This document shows, piece after piece, positions 34,454 to 44,084 of a stretch of 64,000 nt of DNA. Position 1 is the first letter of the stretch; every line of letters starts with the position of its first letter. The position numbers were made by a program, and so were the translations under genes. Below the pieces are notes generated by a model. That model was not told where the DNA came from. It saw only the letters and a program-made list of their open reading frames with translations, and ran no database searches. Origin of the DNA: Kiritimatiellaeota bacterium B1221 (GTDB lineage: Bacteria; Verrucomicrobiota; Kiritimatiellia; SS1-B-03-39; UBA6053); the NCBI GenBank assembly GCA_029269125.1, contig JARHXX010000009.1:1-64000 (forward strand). Direction: 5' to 3'.

Positions 34454-35953
34454 TTATGGCATCATTTTCCCCATCAATCTCGGAAAAGGAATCGTTTCAC
34501 GGATGTGCTTCAATCCGCAAATCCACGATACGGTTCTTTCGATTCCCAATCCAAAGCCGCCATGCGGAACCGATCCATAACGGCGCAAATCCAAATACCA
34601 TTGATACGGTTCAGGGTCCATGCCCTCGGCCTCCATCCGTGCCAACAGTTTTGCCAAATCATCTTCCCGCTGACTGCCCCCGATAATTTCCCCGTAACCT
34701 TCCGGCGCAAGCACATCCAAATTCCGGACTGTCCGGGGATCGGCAGGATTCTCTTTCATATAGAAGGCTTTGATCTCTTTCGGATATTCGGTCACGATCA
34801 GCGGCGCATCAAACTGCCTGCTCAAAATGGTTTCCTCGTCTCCCCCGAAATCACTTCCCCACTCAAAGCTTTTGGCATCTTGAATATGCGCCGGCTGATT
34901 GGCAATCCACCGTTCCAATTCTTTAATTTGATCCTGCAACTCCTGAATTTCTTTTTTCAGTTTTTCCACTTTCCACGCTTTGCTCACCTGTGCCAACTGC
35001 GCTTCCTTTTCGGCCACTTCATTTTTCAGGCCCTCACCGCGCGCCTGCTCGGACGCCAACTCGGCCTCCAGTTTGGCATGTAATTCCGGATTGTGTAAAA
35101 GTTCCACCGCTTCGGAATAGGTCACCCGCGGAAAAGGCGCCTGAATTTTTTCGAGGGCGGTTACGTCCCGCCCCAGGGATTCCAAGTCCGCCCGGTTATG
35201 CTTCAATACCGCCTGTACAATGTGACTGAGAAAGTTTTCCGAGAGCACTTCCAAATCTTCCAATTCGTAAAAGGCGACTTCCGGTTCAATCATCCAGAAT
35301 TCGGTAAGATGCCGACGGGTTTTGCTCTTCTCCGCACGGAAGGTGGGGCCGAAACAATACACCTTGCCCAAAGCCATGGCCGCGGTTTCCAAATACAGCT
35401 GTCCGGTCTGGGCCAGATATGCGGGGGAACCAAAATAATCGACATCAAACAGGGTACCCGCCCCTTCCGCCGCCCCGGGTTGAAAAATCGGGGTGTCGAT
35501 CAAGGTAAACTGTTCCTGATCAAAAAATTCGCGGGCGGCGGTAATAATGCGATGACGCACCCGCAAAATGGCTTCTTGACGCGGACTACGCAACCACAAG
35601 TGGCGATGCTGCATCAAAAAGTCGATACCATGCTCTTTGCGGGAGATGGGATATTCTTCGGCAATTTGATAAATCTCCACTTTCTCCACCGAAACTTCCA
35701 CCCCGCCCGGGCTTCGCGGTTCCTCACGAACAGTCCCGGTGAGCGAAAGGCTGGTTTCCTGACCGCAATGCTCCAACGCATCAAAAGCTTCGGGATGAAT
35801 GGCTTCCACCGTGCACTGACAGGTGCCGGTGCCATCGCGAAATTCCACAAAACGGATTTTGCCACTGGAGCGGATCGCACGAATCCATCCGTGGAGAGTC
35901 ACAGACTGGTTAACAAAAGCGGGAAGGTCTTTAATGGAAGTTCGTTGATTCAT
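34454..35953 (-). CDS. asnS: Asparaginyl-tRNA synthetase with a coiled-coil insertion
   Basis: 499 aa from MNQRTS at 35953; a 112-residue upstream extension is open but has no family similarity. An OB-fold anticodon-binding domain (VTLHGWIRAIRSSGKIRFVEFRDG) precedes a class II core: motif 2 FGPTFRAEKSKTRRH and motif 3 GGFGLGIERTVSW. Between about 287 and 362 there is a ~75-residue predicted coiled coil (HAKLEAELASEQ to KEIQELQDQIKELERW) that interrupts the catalytic domain just before FEWGSDFG. It charges tRNA-Asn. No Shine-Dalgarno sequence is apparent. Confidence 0.93.
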   Translation of the reverse strand: MNQRTSIKDLPAFVNQSVTLHGWIRAIRSSGKIRFVEFRDGTGTCQCTVEAIHPEAFDALEHCGQETSLSLTGTVREEPRSPGGVEVSVEKVEIYQIAEEYPISRKEHGIDFLMQHRHLWLRSPRQEAILRVRHRIITAAREFFDQEQFTLIDTPIFQPGAAEGAGTLFDVDYFGSPAYLAQTGQLYLETAAMALGKVYCFGPTFRAEKSKTRRHLTEFWMIEPEVAFYELEDLEVLSENFLSHIVQAVLKHNRADLESLGRDVTALEKIQAPFPRVTYSEAVELLHNPELHAKLEAELASEQARGEGLKNEVAEKEAQLAQVSKAWKVEKLKKEIQELQDQIKELERWIANQPAHIQDAKSFEWGSDFGGDEETILSRQFDAPLIVTEYPKEIKAFYMKENPADPRTVRNLDVLAPEGYGEIIGGSQREDDLAKLLARMEAEGMDPEPYQWYLDLRRYGSVPHGGFGLGIERTVSWICGLKHIRETIPFPRLMGKMMP

Positions 35954-36167
35954 TGTGTGGTTTTCTAACGCTCCCAAGCTCGAGATACAAGACTTTTGGA
36001 TCCGGGACCTCTTTTCTTCAGTTTCCGCTTTCACCCGGGGGATACGCTGGTCCTGAGCTTGAGCATACCAGCGGGCATGGCGGATAAAAAATCCAGGACC
36101 CGTCGCAAGGGGGTGCCCAGTGGCTTCGGCTTGACAGCACATCAAAACCGGCGTTGTATCCACTACT

Positions 36168-37301
36168 ATGAAATACATTTTCCCACTCATCGTGCTTTTC
36201 AGTCTACACATCCCTGCAGAACTGGAGGTCCATGAGTGGGGCTCCATCAACATTGTCACAGGCCAAAACCAAGTCGTGGTCGGCAACATTGCCGATGACC
36301 AGAGCGACCTGCCTGATTTTGTGGAGGTATGGTCCAGTCAGGCCCAGCTGCGTCCCATGGTGATCGAGAAACCCATCCTCTATTTTTACAGCCACCAAAA
36401 ACAAAGTGTCACCGTCACTGCGGATTATCCAAATGGAATTTTCACCCAATGGTGGCCCAAACCCGCAGGATTCTCCCCCCGTCCCACAGCCAATCAAACA
36501 CCCGTAGCCCAAAAGAACGGACGTTTACACTGGAACATCATTTTGGATCCGGGCGCGGAAATGGATAATGAGCTCCCGCCCATGGACGATCATATTTGGT
36601 GGCCGGTTGCCAGAAATGTAGATGCGGCTACCGTGATCAGTAACGCGGGCGGCGTAGAGAAATTCCTGTTCTACCGGGGCGCCGGCACCTTCACTCCCAC
36701 CCTTCAGGTCGACATCTCCGAACAGGGCGAATTCCTGCTCAACGACACGCAAGGTTCCACTTCCCGGGAAATTTATACCATCAGTGTTGTGAAGGGGGGC
36801 GATCCGGTAATCACTTATCTCGAACATCTCTCCGCCTATAAAATCCAATTCAAAAATGCCGATGAAGCCGCAAAACACCTCCAGACCCGATTAGAGGAAA
36901 AAGGTCTTTTTCCCAAAGAAGCAAACGGCATGGTGCGTATCTGGAAAAAGGCGATGTTTGAAGCACCCGGGCACCGGGCCATGTATTTGATGGAAAAGGA
37001 AGACATCGATGAAATGCTGCCCCTTCGAATCATGCCCGAACCGGAAAAAATAGTGCGCGCCTTTCTGGTCCGCTTTGAATGCCTGAGCCCGATTCTGAAG
37101 TCAGACATCGAAACCTGGATCACCCAACTCGGTGCCATGACGTTTCAGGAACGCAAAGAAGCACAGCAAAAGCTTATGAAAACCGGACGCATTGGCGAAG
37201 CGGTCATGAGATCCGCCTATGAAAAAACCAAAGATCCCGAGATCAAAAGATCGCTAAAACAGCTCCTGGAAGCCATCACCCCCCGGAATCCAAACCCGTA
37301 A
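36168..37301 (+). CDS. Exported protein of unknown function (VHEWG family)
   Basis: 377 aa with a short signal peptide (MKYIFPLIVLFSLHIPAE). The mature N-terminus VHEWGSIN, then ILYFYSHQKQSVTVTADYPNG and ITQWW-like FTQWWPKP, follow a pattern I know from uncharacterised planctomycete and verrucomicrobial exported proteins. The middle is beta-rich; the last ~90 residues are helical (ILKSDIETWITQLGAMTFQERKEAQQ). Function unknown. It begins a plus-strand series of exported proteins. Confidence 0.75.
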   Translation: MKYIFPLIVLFSLHIPAELEVHEWGSINIVTGQNQVVVGNIADDQSDLPDFVEVWSSQAQLRPMVIEKPILYFYSHQKQSVTVTADYPNGIFTQWWPKPAGFSPRPTANQTPVAQKNGRLHWNIILDPGAEMDNELPPMDDHIWWPVARNVDAATVISNAGGVEKFLFYRGAGTFTPTLQVDISEQGEFLLNDTQGSTSREIYTISVVKGGDPVITYLEHLSAYKIQFKNADEAAKHLQTRLEEKGLFPKEANGMVRIWKKAMFEAPGHRAMYLMEKEDIDEMLPLRIMPEPEKIVRAFLVRFECLSPILKSDIETWITQLGAMTFQERKEAQQKLMKTGRIGEAVMRSAYEKTKDPEIKRSLKQLLEAITPRNPNP

Positions 37302-37356
37302 TGGCTATGCGACGGCTAAACGACCCACGGCCAACCCTTTCGATTAAACGTAAAAA

Positions 37357-39213
37357 ATGCCCATGAGAAAATTTATCCCGCGCTTCCTTTTCGTCTCCCT
37401 CTGGTTCAGCCTGCTCTTTGGTTCCTATTCAACAGAATCGCTGTACCACGAAACTGATGAAACCGATTACCATAATATTAAATTCTACATTTACCGTTAT
37501 GGAACCAATTTTCATGATGACGAAAACGAACCCTATCAACTGAAATTTTACAGTGACCTTGGGATACACAAAACAGGTGAAGCCACCTCAACCGGCGCAC
37601 CGAACTGGGTAAGAGTGATTCGCAATCACATGGATATTATCCGTGTGGCCATTCCCGAAGGCGCTTCAGAAGGATTCAGCAGTAAATCGAAAGGGAAAGC
37701 GATCAAAGTGGTCCTGCTGGACGAAAATGAGCAGCCGATCGCGGGGGAACCCACCTACTATCATGTGACGGATGATGACGGGACGGAATACCGTCTTCAC
37801 GCCAAAGCAGGGAAAACGCATTCCCTGGGCTTTCCCATCTACAAAATCACCCCCGAGGGGGAAAAACATTTTTTTAAGGACAGCGGGTTTGAAGTGCTTT
37901 TTGATGAGAAGGGTCATTTCAAACAGTTTAGGGACCTGTCCCACATCATTTTCATCTCTTATCCCGATGGGAAAACCCGGGTCATGGATAAATATTCCCG
38001 ACATCAAATACAGCCCGAAAAACAAAATGGATATTATGTAGCCAAAGCAGGGGCAAAACCGCTGAAAAGCACACGGCTCTACCATCCCGAACCCGACCAT
38101 TTACGGTACATGGTTCATGAAATCTATATCGAGGGAAAATTAAAGAGCACCACCACCTGGACCCGGGGAGACAATCCCTATGTTTTCCGACTTCAAACCA
38201 AAAAAGAGGGGCAGGAGATTCTAGAGAAAGACGATCATTATTTTGATGATGAAGAAGGAATAAGAAGGTTAAATCGGAATCGATATTCTCACCAGGGAAA
38301 CCACCAGCTTCAAAGAAGATCTTTTTACACGCGGGATACCGGTTGGCGTCCGCGTTATGAAAGAAGAGTCGATAATGGAGAGGAAACCATAAAAGCCTTT
38401 AAATATATCGAGGATCTTTCTTCCGGGAAATGGGTCTCGTATCCCACCATCCATATGTCCAAAGACGGGAAATGGTTCCGTAAAGAATATGATGAAGAAG
38501 GCAGAGTCACCATGGAGTGGCACCCGGTTCAGAAAGTGATAGAAAAAGAAGTTGCAGATCCGGAGATTCAAGCCCTGATCGCCTTATTCCCCGATCCTTC
38601 AGAAGAAAGTATTCAAAAACATCAGACCTTCCAATATATTCCCGAAGGTGTCCCAGAAGATCTGACCTTGGCTGAAACATCCGGGGTGGTGGAATATTTT
38701 GGGTACGATTCACTGTCTCCGGATGACAAAGTGACTTTTGAAGATACCCGCCCCCGCTTTCTCTTTAAGCTGGAACAGGGAAAACTCGTCCACCGGAAAT
38801 GGCGGATTTACGGCAGCCGGGAAAATGGAAATGCGTACTTTCTCGAAGAGGAAAGCGATGACCCGAAAGCGGCCTTTGGAAATGAAAACAATCGTCAAAC
38901 CCTCACTGAATATTTTGGGGAGAGCCATGCGGTCGCGCCCGGAAAGAAAAGTACCGTGTCTTATGCGGATGGTTCCATGGAGGTGTATTATTATGATCTC
39001 GGCACCTGGCATCCGGAACGGAAGAACTTTGAAGTGAATACAGAAGGAAAACAACTCCGCACCGAAATCACCCATGGAAAACTCATCGACGGCGTATGGG
39101 GCCCCGGCACCACCAGCCGCACCTTGATTGAAAATCAGACCGGGAACCCCCTGTTCAACCGGACACGGGAACTGCTGGCCGACGGCAGCTGGAGGACATT
39201 GGAAGAATTGTAA
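37357..39213 (+). CDS. Large exported protein of unknown function
   Basis: 618 aa; signal peptide about MRKFIPRFLFVSLWFSLLFGSYS (an ATG two codons in is an alternative start). The sequence is rich in charged and aromatic residues and has many short beta strands ending with D-G or G-K turns, such as YADGSMEVYYYDLGTW, HMSKDGKWFRKEYDEEGR and LIDGVWGPGTTSRTL. These recall degenerate YD/MORN-like strand repeats. No catalytic motif or known family recognised. Confidence 0.7.
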   Translation: MPMRKFIPRFLFVSLWFSLLFGSYSTESLYHETDETDYHNIKFYIYRYGTNFHDDENEPYQLKFYSDLGIHKTGEATSTGAPNWVRVIRNHMDIIRVAIPEGASEGFSSKSKGKAIKVVLLDENEQPIAGEPTYYHVTDDDGTEYRLHAKAGKTHSLGFPIYKITPEGEKHFFKDSGFEVLFDEKGHFKQFRDLSHIIFISYPDGKTRVMDKYSRHQIQPEKQNGYYVAKAGAKPLKSTRLYHPEPDHLRYMVHEIYIEGKLKSTTTWTRGDNPYVFRLQTKKEGQEILEKDDHYFDDEEGIRRLNRNRYSHQGNHQLQRRSFYTRDTGWRPRYERRVDNGEETIKAFKYIEDLSSGKWVSYPTIHMSKDGKWFRKEYDEEGRVTMEWHPVQKVIEKEVADPEIQALIALFPDPSEESIQKHQTFQYIPEGVPEDLTLAETSGVVEYFGYDSLSPDDKVTFEDTRPRFLFKLEQGKLVHRKWRIYGSRENGNAYFLEEESDDPKAAFGNENNRQTLTEYFGESHAVAPGKKSTVSYADGSMEVYYYDLGTWHPERKNFEVNTEGKQLRTEITHGKLIDGVWGPGTTSRTLIENQTGNPLFNRTRELLADGSWRTLEEL

Positions 39214-39427
39214 CCGCATTCTTTAGGTCCGTCGAAGACAAGCCGTTACCTTCGAGAGAAAGAATGGAGGGACCTCCCCTTTCAAAGCCCTCTTTGAATA
39301 TTCAACGTCGCAATTTCCTCGGGGAGGGACAGGACACCCCACCCATTTCATCCTGAAGGGTTTTCTCGCCGGACCTTTTATACGATTCTGATTGCCTATA
39401 AATCTGAAACCTCCAAATTAAGAGGTA

Positions 39428-41647
39428 ATGAAAGTTATTGCCCGTGTTTTATTATTAATGGTGGTGGGAATCGGTGTGGGGGCTTTACTGCTCAGAGAAA
39501 AACCACAGGAAGAAACTCCCTTTGTTCCTCAAACAAGTCAGCTGAATCCCAACAGTTCGTTTGACTGGGTCGCCCATTCACAAATGCCCCCGGCCGAAGG
39601 AGCGACCTGTGCGGATTGTCATGCTGAAATTGTGTCCCAATGGGAACATTCCCAACACGCCAACGCCAACCGTTTGGTGAAAGACAGCCCTCTCAAACCC
39701 GGCCATAGCAGCTACGGCGGGGTCAAAACCCTTATCGATGAAAATCTGGATGTATCGCAAAACACGGAGGACGGATTTGAGTTTGCCGCCACGCCCCTGG
39801 CTGTCATCGCGGTTGAACCGCTGGTGCAGGTTCTGGTCCCCACCACAAACGGCCGCTGGCAGGTGTTTAATCCGGCCTATCATACCGAAACCAACGGCTG
39901 GTTTAACGCCTTTGCCGAAGTGCGGAATTACAAAGAATGGGGACACTGGAGCGGTCGCGGGATGAACTGGAATGTGCAGTGCGCCTGGTGCCACACCACC
40001 GATTTCAAAAAGAATTACCATCCGGCTACCGACAATTACGACAGCACCTGGAAAGCCATGGGAATTTCCTGCACCCAATGTCACGGCGATCTTTCCGCAC
40101 ATGCCCAAAATCCCGAAAAACATCCCACCCGAAAACTGGATCCGGTGATCGCCCAGGAAAATTGCTATACCTGTCATGCCCGCCGCGGATTCCTCACTGC
40201 AGAAAAATTTGTCCCAGGTGAGACATTTAACGATCACTTCCGCTTAAACCTCATGGACCGTCCCAACGTCTATTATCCGGATGGACAAGTGCGGGAAGAA
40301 AATTTTGAAATGGGCTCTTTCATCTCCAGTAAAATGCATGATGCCGGGGTCACCTGTCTGGATTGCCACAACCCCCATAGCGGTCAACTGACCCTCCCGG
40401 TGAGCAATAACCTGTTATGCATGAGTTGTCATGCCCCCCCCGGACAAAATGGCGCCACCCCCATCATTCCCACCGAACACAGCCATCACGGCATCGAAAG
40501 CATGGGCAACCGCTGTGTGGAATGTCACATGCCGGAAACCATGTATATGGAAGCCGACCTGCGTCGTGACCACGGTTTCACGGTTCCCGATCCCATGCTG
40601 ACCCGCACCCTGGGCATTCCCAATGCCTGTACGAGTTGTCATACAGACGAATCAGTGGAATGGGCCGAGAAATGGGCGGAAGAATGGTATGGCGACAAAC
40701 TGGCCGCCCGACGCACCCGCCCGCGGGCCCACGCCATTCAGCACGTGTGGGACGGAAAAGCCAATCAGGGTCCGGCATTATTGAGTTTGGCGAAATCTGA
40801 AACCAACATCAACTGGCGCGCCAGCCTCATCCGGCTGATGCGGGCCTATATCACCAATAATGATGTGAGGGAATTTGTGCAGTCCTCTCTCCGCCACGAC
40901 CACGAACTGGTCCGGGCCGCCGCCATTTATGCGCTGAGCGATTATGAAGCCTTCCATCCGCAGATTAGTCGATTGCGCGAGGATCCCAGTCGTCTGGTTC
41001 GGCTGGATGCCGCCTGGATCACCCGCGGAGGAGATCCTCTGCCACCCGAACTTGCCAAAGAACTGGATGAATGGCTGATTTTCAACTCCGATCAGCCCGC
41101 CGGCGCCCTGGACATGGCCCAAATGGCTTTTACCCGGGGCAATGCAGATGAAGTCGAAAAATGGATAGACCGTTTATTGCTCTATGATCCATCCGGTGAA
41201 CCCTACCGCATCGGCGGACAACTGCTACATGCCGTGGACCGAACAGAAAAAGCGTTAGCACTCTTTGAAAAATCGGTAGAAGTGGATCCGGAGAATGAGG
41301 ACGGATGGTATATGCTGGCCATGATGCGTAATGAGGCGGGAGATCTCGACGGTGCGACTGAGGCTTTCAGAAAATTAGTGGTCTTAAACGCCAATCATGC
41401 CCGCGGATGGTACAATCTCGGCCTCGCCCAAATCCAAAGCGGCAAGCGCGAAGCCGGATTACTGGCTCTCTCCCGCGCGGAAACTGCGGACCCCGACTCA
41501 GCCGATGCCGCCTACGCCGCCGCCACCGTCTATCTGCAGGACGGAAAAATCGAAGAAGCCAAACAGGCCATCACCCGCGCCCTGCAGGCCGACCCCACCC
41601 ACGGCCCCACCCAACAGCTCTTCTACCGGATGAATGGCGGGCGGTAG
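39428..41647 (+). CDS. Octaheme c-type cytochrome with HEAT-like and TPR repeats
   Basis: 739 aa with an N-terminal membrane anchor (VLLLMVVGIGVGALLL). Eight CxxCH heme-binding motifs are visible: CADCH, CAWCH, CTQCH, CYTCH, CLDCH, CMSCH, CVECH and CTSCH, all within the first ~415 residues, as in cytochrome c554-related proteins. A HEAT-like helical stretch (~445-560) and at least three TPRs (ALALFEKSVEVDPENEDGW onward) complete it. It should work in the periplasm in electron transfer, with the TPRs binding a partner. A REP-like repeat follows 5 bp after the stop. Confidence 0.9.
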   Translation: MKVIARVLLLMVVGIGVGALLLREKPQEETPFVPQTSQLNPNSSFDWVAHSQMPPAEGATCADCHAEIVSQWEHSQHANANRLVKDSPLKPGHSSYGGVKTLIDENLDVSQNTEDGFEFAATPLAVIAVEPLVQVLVPTTNGRWQVFNPAYHTETNGWFNAFAEVRNYKEWGHWSGRGMNWNVQCAWCHTTDFKKNYHPATDNYDSTWKAMGISCTQCHGDLSAHAQNPEKHPTRKLDPVIAQENCYTCHARRGFLTAEKFVPGETFNDHFRLNLMDRPNVYYPDGQVREENFEMGSFISSKMHDAGVTCLDCHNPHSGQLTLPVSNNLLCMSCHAPPGQNGATPIIPTEHSHHGIESMGNRCVECHMPETMYMEADLRRDHGFTVPDPMLTRTLGIPNACTSCHTDESVEWAEKWAEEWYGDKLAARRTRPRAHAIQHVWDGKANQGPALLSLAKSETNINWRASLIRLMRAYITNNDVREFVQSSLRHDHELVRAAAIYALSDYEAFHPQISRLREDPSRLVRLDAAWITRGGDPLPPELAKELDEWLIFNSDQPAGALDMAQMAFTRGNADEVEKWIDRLLLYDPSGEPYRIGGQLLHAVDRTEKALALFEKSVEVDPENEDGWYMLAMMRNEAGDLDGATEAFRKLVVLNANHARGWYNLGLAQIQSGKREAGLLALSRAETADPDSADAAYAAATVYLQDGKIEEAKQAITRALQADPTHGPTQQLFYRMNGGR

Positions 41648-41652
41648 GGGTA

Positions 41653-41697
41653 ACTCAGACTTTTAGTCTGAAGGACGAAAGGCTTTCCTGCCTGTCC
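41653..41697 (+). repeat. REP-like element, copy 1
   Basis: ACTCAGACTTTTAGTCTG forms a 6-bp stem (CAGACT/AGTCTG) and is followed by an AGGC/GCCT hairpin. Closely related copies lie at 43972-44037 and 45841-45905, all within a few bases of stop codons. Confidence 0.85.
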
Positions 41698-41845
41698 GGA
41701 GTGCTTTCCTGCCGTACTTGTGCGCTGTAGGCATAGACAGGGTTCCCCATTTCCTAAGTTCTTAATTCTTTTTATGCCGAAGCACCAATTCTGAATTTTC
41801 AAAAGTTTATCATATTTCACCTCCCAATACTTTTGTTCAAATGAA

Positions 41846-41979
41846 TAACTTTCCAGTCCTCCGTTCACGGAGATCCCCCCAAAGCGTTTACGCGAAGGGT
41901 CACGCGGAACCCGGGTTCTGCGTGACCCTTCGCGTAAACGCCTCGGGAGAACCCGACTGAAGTCGGAACTGGAAAGTTA
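41846..41979. mobile_element. MITE-like element, complete copy with long internal hairpin
   Basis: 134 bp bounded by a 12-bp inverted repeat (TAACTTTCCAGT and ACTGGAAAGTTA). Inside, 41884-41941 forms a nearly perfect hairpin with ~29-bp arms meeting at CCCGGG, one mismatch. A second small stem, CCGACT/AGTCGG, lies near the right end. It codes for nothing. A related complete copy is at 50577-50708 and a truncated copy ends at 51390. Confidence 0.75.
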
Positions 41980-42067
41980 CAAAATCATAAAAATCACTGG
42001 TTTGATCTTTTCATTGCATGCAAAATTTGTTCAGAAGAATTCCTGATATAATCCCGGAGTCGTTGTT

Positions 42068-43969
42068 ATGAAAAAAAGTAGTTTGTTCTTCGTATGTCTA
42101 TTGTCCCTTTCTGCCTATCTGCAGGCGGAATTACGTTTTGCCACGGTCTTCGGGAACGGGGCGGTGCTGCAACGGCAACAACCGGTCGCGGTCTGGGGCT
42201 GGGCGGACCCCGCAGCCAAAGTGGAGGTCGCCTTTTCCGGTCAACAGCTTTCAACGAACGCGGATGCCTCCGGATACTGGAAAGTCATGCTCGCTCCCAT
42301 GGAAGCCAATGCCAGCGGACAAAAGTTGGCCGCAAGAAGCGGGTCGGAACAGGTTTCCGTTGACGATATACTGGTGGGCGAAGTCTGGATCGTGGCCGGA
42401 CAGTCCAACATGCGGGCCGGTGGGCCGGACAAACCCAATGGCGTAAACCCATTTTATCAAACCCCGGCCGATGCCGCCAATCTCCCCGCCATCCGGGTCC
42501 GGAACAACTATCCCAACGTTTCGCTGGAACCCCTGGACGATATCATGCCCGAATTCCGGAAAAAAACGGACTGGGTGACCAAAGACGATCTGTCGGGAAA
42601 CCTCCCGATTCCCTACTACTTCGCACGTATTCTTAGAGACAAACTGCAAGTCCCGGTGGGATTGTTGTACTTGGCGGCCTCCGGCACCAACCAGGCCGCA
42701 TGGATGTCTAAAGAAACGCTGGAAAGCTTTCCCGGAAAAGGCAGCTTCCCGAATTTTTATGAACAGTATCTGGCCGAAAAAGAAGCCAGGCTGGGAAAAT
42801 CCAAAGGGGCCATCCAGTCCTGGGAGGATTTTTTGAAAGCGCAGGACGAATGGTTTGAAAGCCAAAACGGCCGCTGGCCCGGTCGGGGGATGACCTATGT
42901 GAACTACCCCACCGCCCTTTACAACGGACGGGTCCATCCTTTCGCCCCCTACGGCGTAAAAGGCGTGATTTGGCATCAGGGTGAAGCAGGTCCCGGTGGC
43001 CCCTACGATCAACGCCTGGTCGCCATGTTCCGTCAGTGGCGTGAACTCTATGGGCAGGACTTTTACGCCATTTGGGGAACCCTGAGTAAACATACCAAAA
43101 GCCAACCCCCATTAAATCCGGCAATCAGCGGCTTCTACCGCTCCGGCACCAACGGTCACCTCCGCCGCGCCCTGACACTGTTCGAAGGAGATCCGAAAGT
43201 GGAATACGTTGAATTGTACGATCTGGGAAATGACGACACGCATTTCACCCAGAAAGCGGAATCCGGACGCCGTATGGCACTGGCCGCCCTGGACATCGCC
43301 TACGGGCAACCCCAAACCTATACCGGTCCGCGGATCGCCGATTCCAAATTTGAGGGCGGCAAAGTCTTTCTGAAATTTGATCATGTCGGCGAAGGATTGG
43401 TATACAGGCCCTCCATCAACGGTATCAGCGGATTTTTTGTGCAGGATGACCAGGGTCAGAGCCGCTGGGCGAATGTGGAAGTTCTGAGCAAAGACAGCAT
43501 CGTTCTTTCCCACCCCGATCTGAATAACATCGCCTATGTGGCCGGAGGCGCCGCGTCCAATCCCCATGAAACCCTGCTGAATAGCGACGGGATTCCCCTT
43601 TCCACCTTCAGCCTGAACCCGGGAAAAGTACGTACCGGTAAAGTCGATCAACCCGTGGAACTGGTAAAATTTGAAAGCAACCCCGGAGGGAAAATAAACT
43701 TACATTTCAGCCACGCCCAACAGGAAGGCTACATGTTTGAACTGCGCGAACGCCGCGCACCCAAAGGAAAGACCGCAACCATGAAAGTCTATGTCCCCAG
43801 CGAATGGCAGGGCGTTGAAGTTGTGCAACAAGGGTCCGCCCTTCCTCTCGAAGCCGTGGTCGAAGGCGAAAACCGCTTTCTCAAAATCGAAGTGGCCGTA
43901 AACGGCGGACAAGTCACGGTGGCCGAAAAAGGCAAATTGGAACTGTTTAAAGGGATCGATCGTTATTGA
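42068..43969 (+). CDS. Sialate O-acetylesterase, second copy
   Basis: 633 aa with a signal peptide (MKKSSLFFVCLLSLSAYLQA). N-terminal LRFATVFGNGAVLQRQQPVAVWG and the esterase blocks VWIVAGQSNMRAGG, GVIWHQGEAGPGG and the Asp/His region DDTHFTQKAESGRRM match the family. It lacks the inserted beta-sandwich of the copy at 16741-18759. The C-terminal ~120 residues form an extra beta domain. Probably deacetylates glycans in the periplasm or outside. It stands alone, between repeat elements. Confidence 0.88.
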   Translation: MKKSSLFFVCLLSLSAYLQAELRFATVFGNGAVLQRQQPVAVWGWADPAAKVEVAFSGQQLSTNADASGYWKVMLAPMEANASGQKLAARSGSEQVSVDDILVGEVWIVAGQSNMRAGGPDKPNGVNPFYQTPADAANLPAIRVRNNYPNVSLEPLDDIMPEFRKKTDWVTKDDLSGNLPIPYYFARILRDKLQVPVGLLYLAASGTNQAAWMSKETLESFPGKGSFPNFYEQYLAEKEARLGKSKGAIQSWEDFLKAQDEWFESQNGRWPGRGMTYVNYPTALYNGRVHPFAPYGVKGVIWHQGEAGPGGPYDQRLVAMFRQWRELYGQDFYAIWGTLSKHTKSQPPLNPAISGFYRSGTNGHLRRALTLFEGDPKVEYVELYDLGNDDTHFTQKAESGRRMALAALDIAYGQPQTYTGPRIADSKFEGGKVFLKFDHVGEGLVYRPSINGISGFFVQDDQGQSRWANVEVLSKDSIVLSHPDLNNIAYVAGGAASNPHETLLNSDGIPLSTFSLNPGKVRTGKVDQPVELVKFESNPGGKINLHFSHAQQEGYMFELRERRAPKGKTATMKVYVPSEWQGVEVVQQGSALPLEAVVEGENRFLKIEVAVNGGQVTVAEKGKLELFKGIDRY

Positions 43970-43971
43970 GG

Positions 43972-44037
43972 TCACTCAGCCTTTCAGCCTGAAGGGAACC
44001 AGGCTTTCTGCCTGTTCTGTTGAGTGAAGCCTTGACC
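43972..44037 (+). repeat. REP-like element, copy 2
   Basis: Begins 2 bp after the esterase stop: CACTCAGCC..., an AGGC/GCCT hairpin, ending ...TTGAGTGAAG, so CACTCA and TGAGTG form outer inverted ends. Same family as the repeats at 41653 and 45841. Confidence 0.82.
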
Positions 44038-44084
44038 CCGATCGTCTCACCGGAGCATAGCCATGCTTTACCTTGGAGAAGAGA

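Larger units (their letters stand above)
41648..42067. other. Intergenic region with two repeat elements
   Basis: No gene seen. It contains a REP-like element (41653-41697) and a complete MITE-like element (41846-41979), described separately. The stretch between them, about 41698-41845, is AT-rich with nothing recognisable. The last ~90 bp upstream of the esterase gene presumably carry its promoter. Confidence 0.7.

Noticed and set aside
35954..36167. T-box leader upstream of asnS
   Set aside because: No AGGGTGG-type T-box sequence or matching terminator/antiterminator pair was found on the asnS strand.
34454..36289. 611-aa reading of asnS with a long N-terminal extension
   Set aside because: The 112 extra residues lack similarity to AsnRS, and the OB-fold begins right after ATG 35953.
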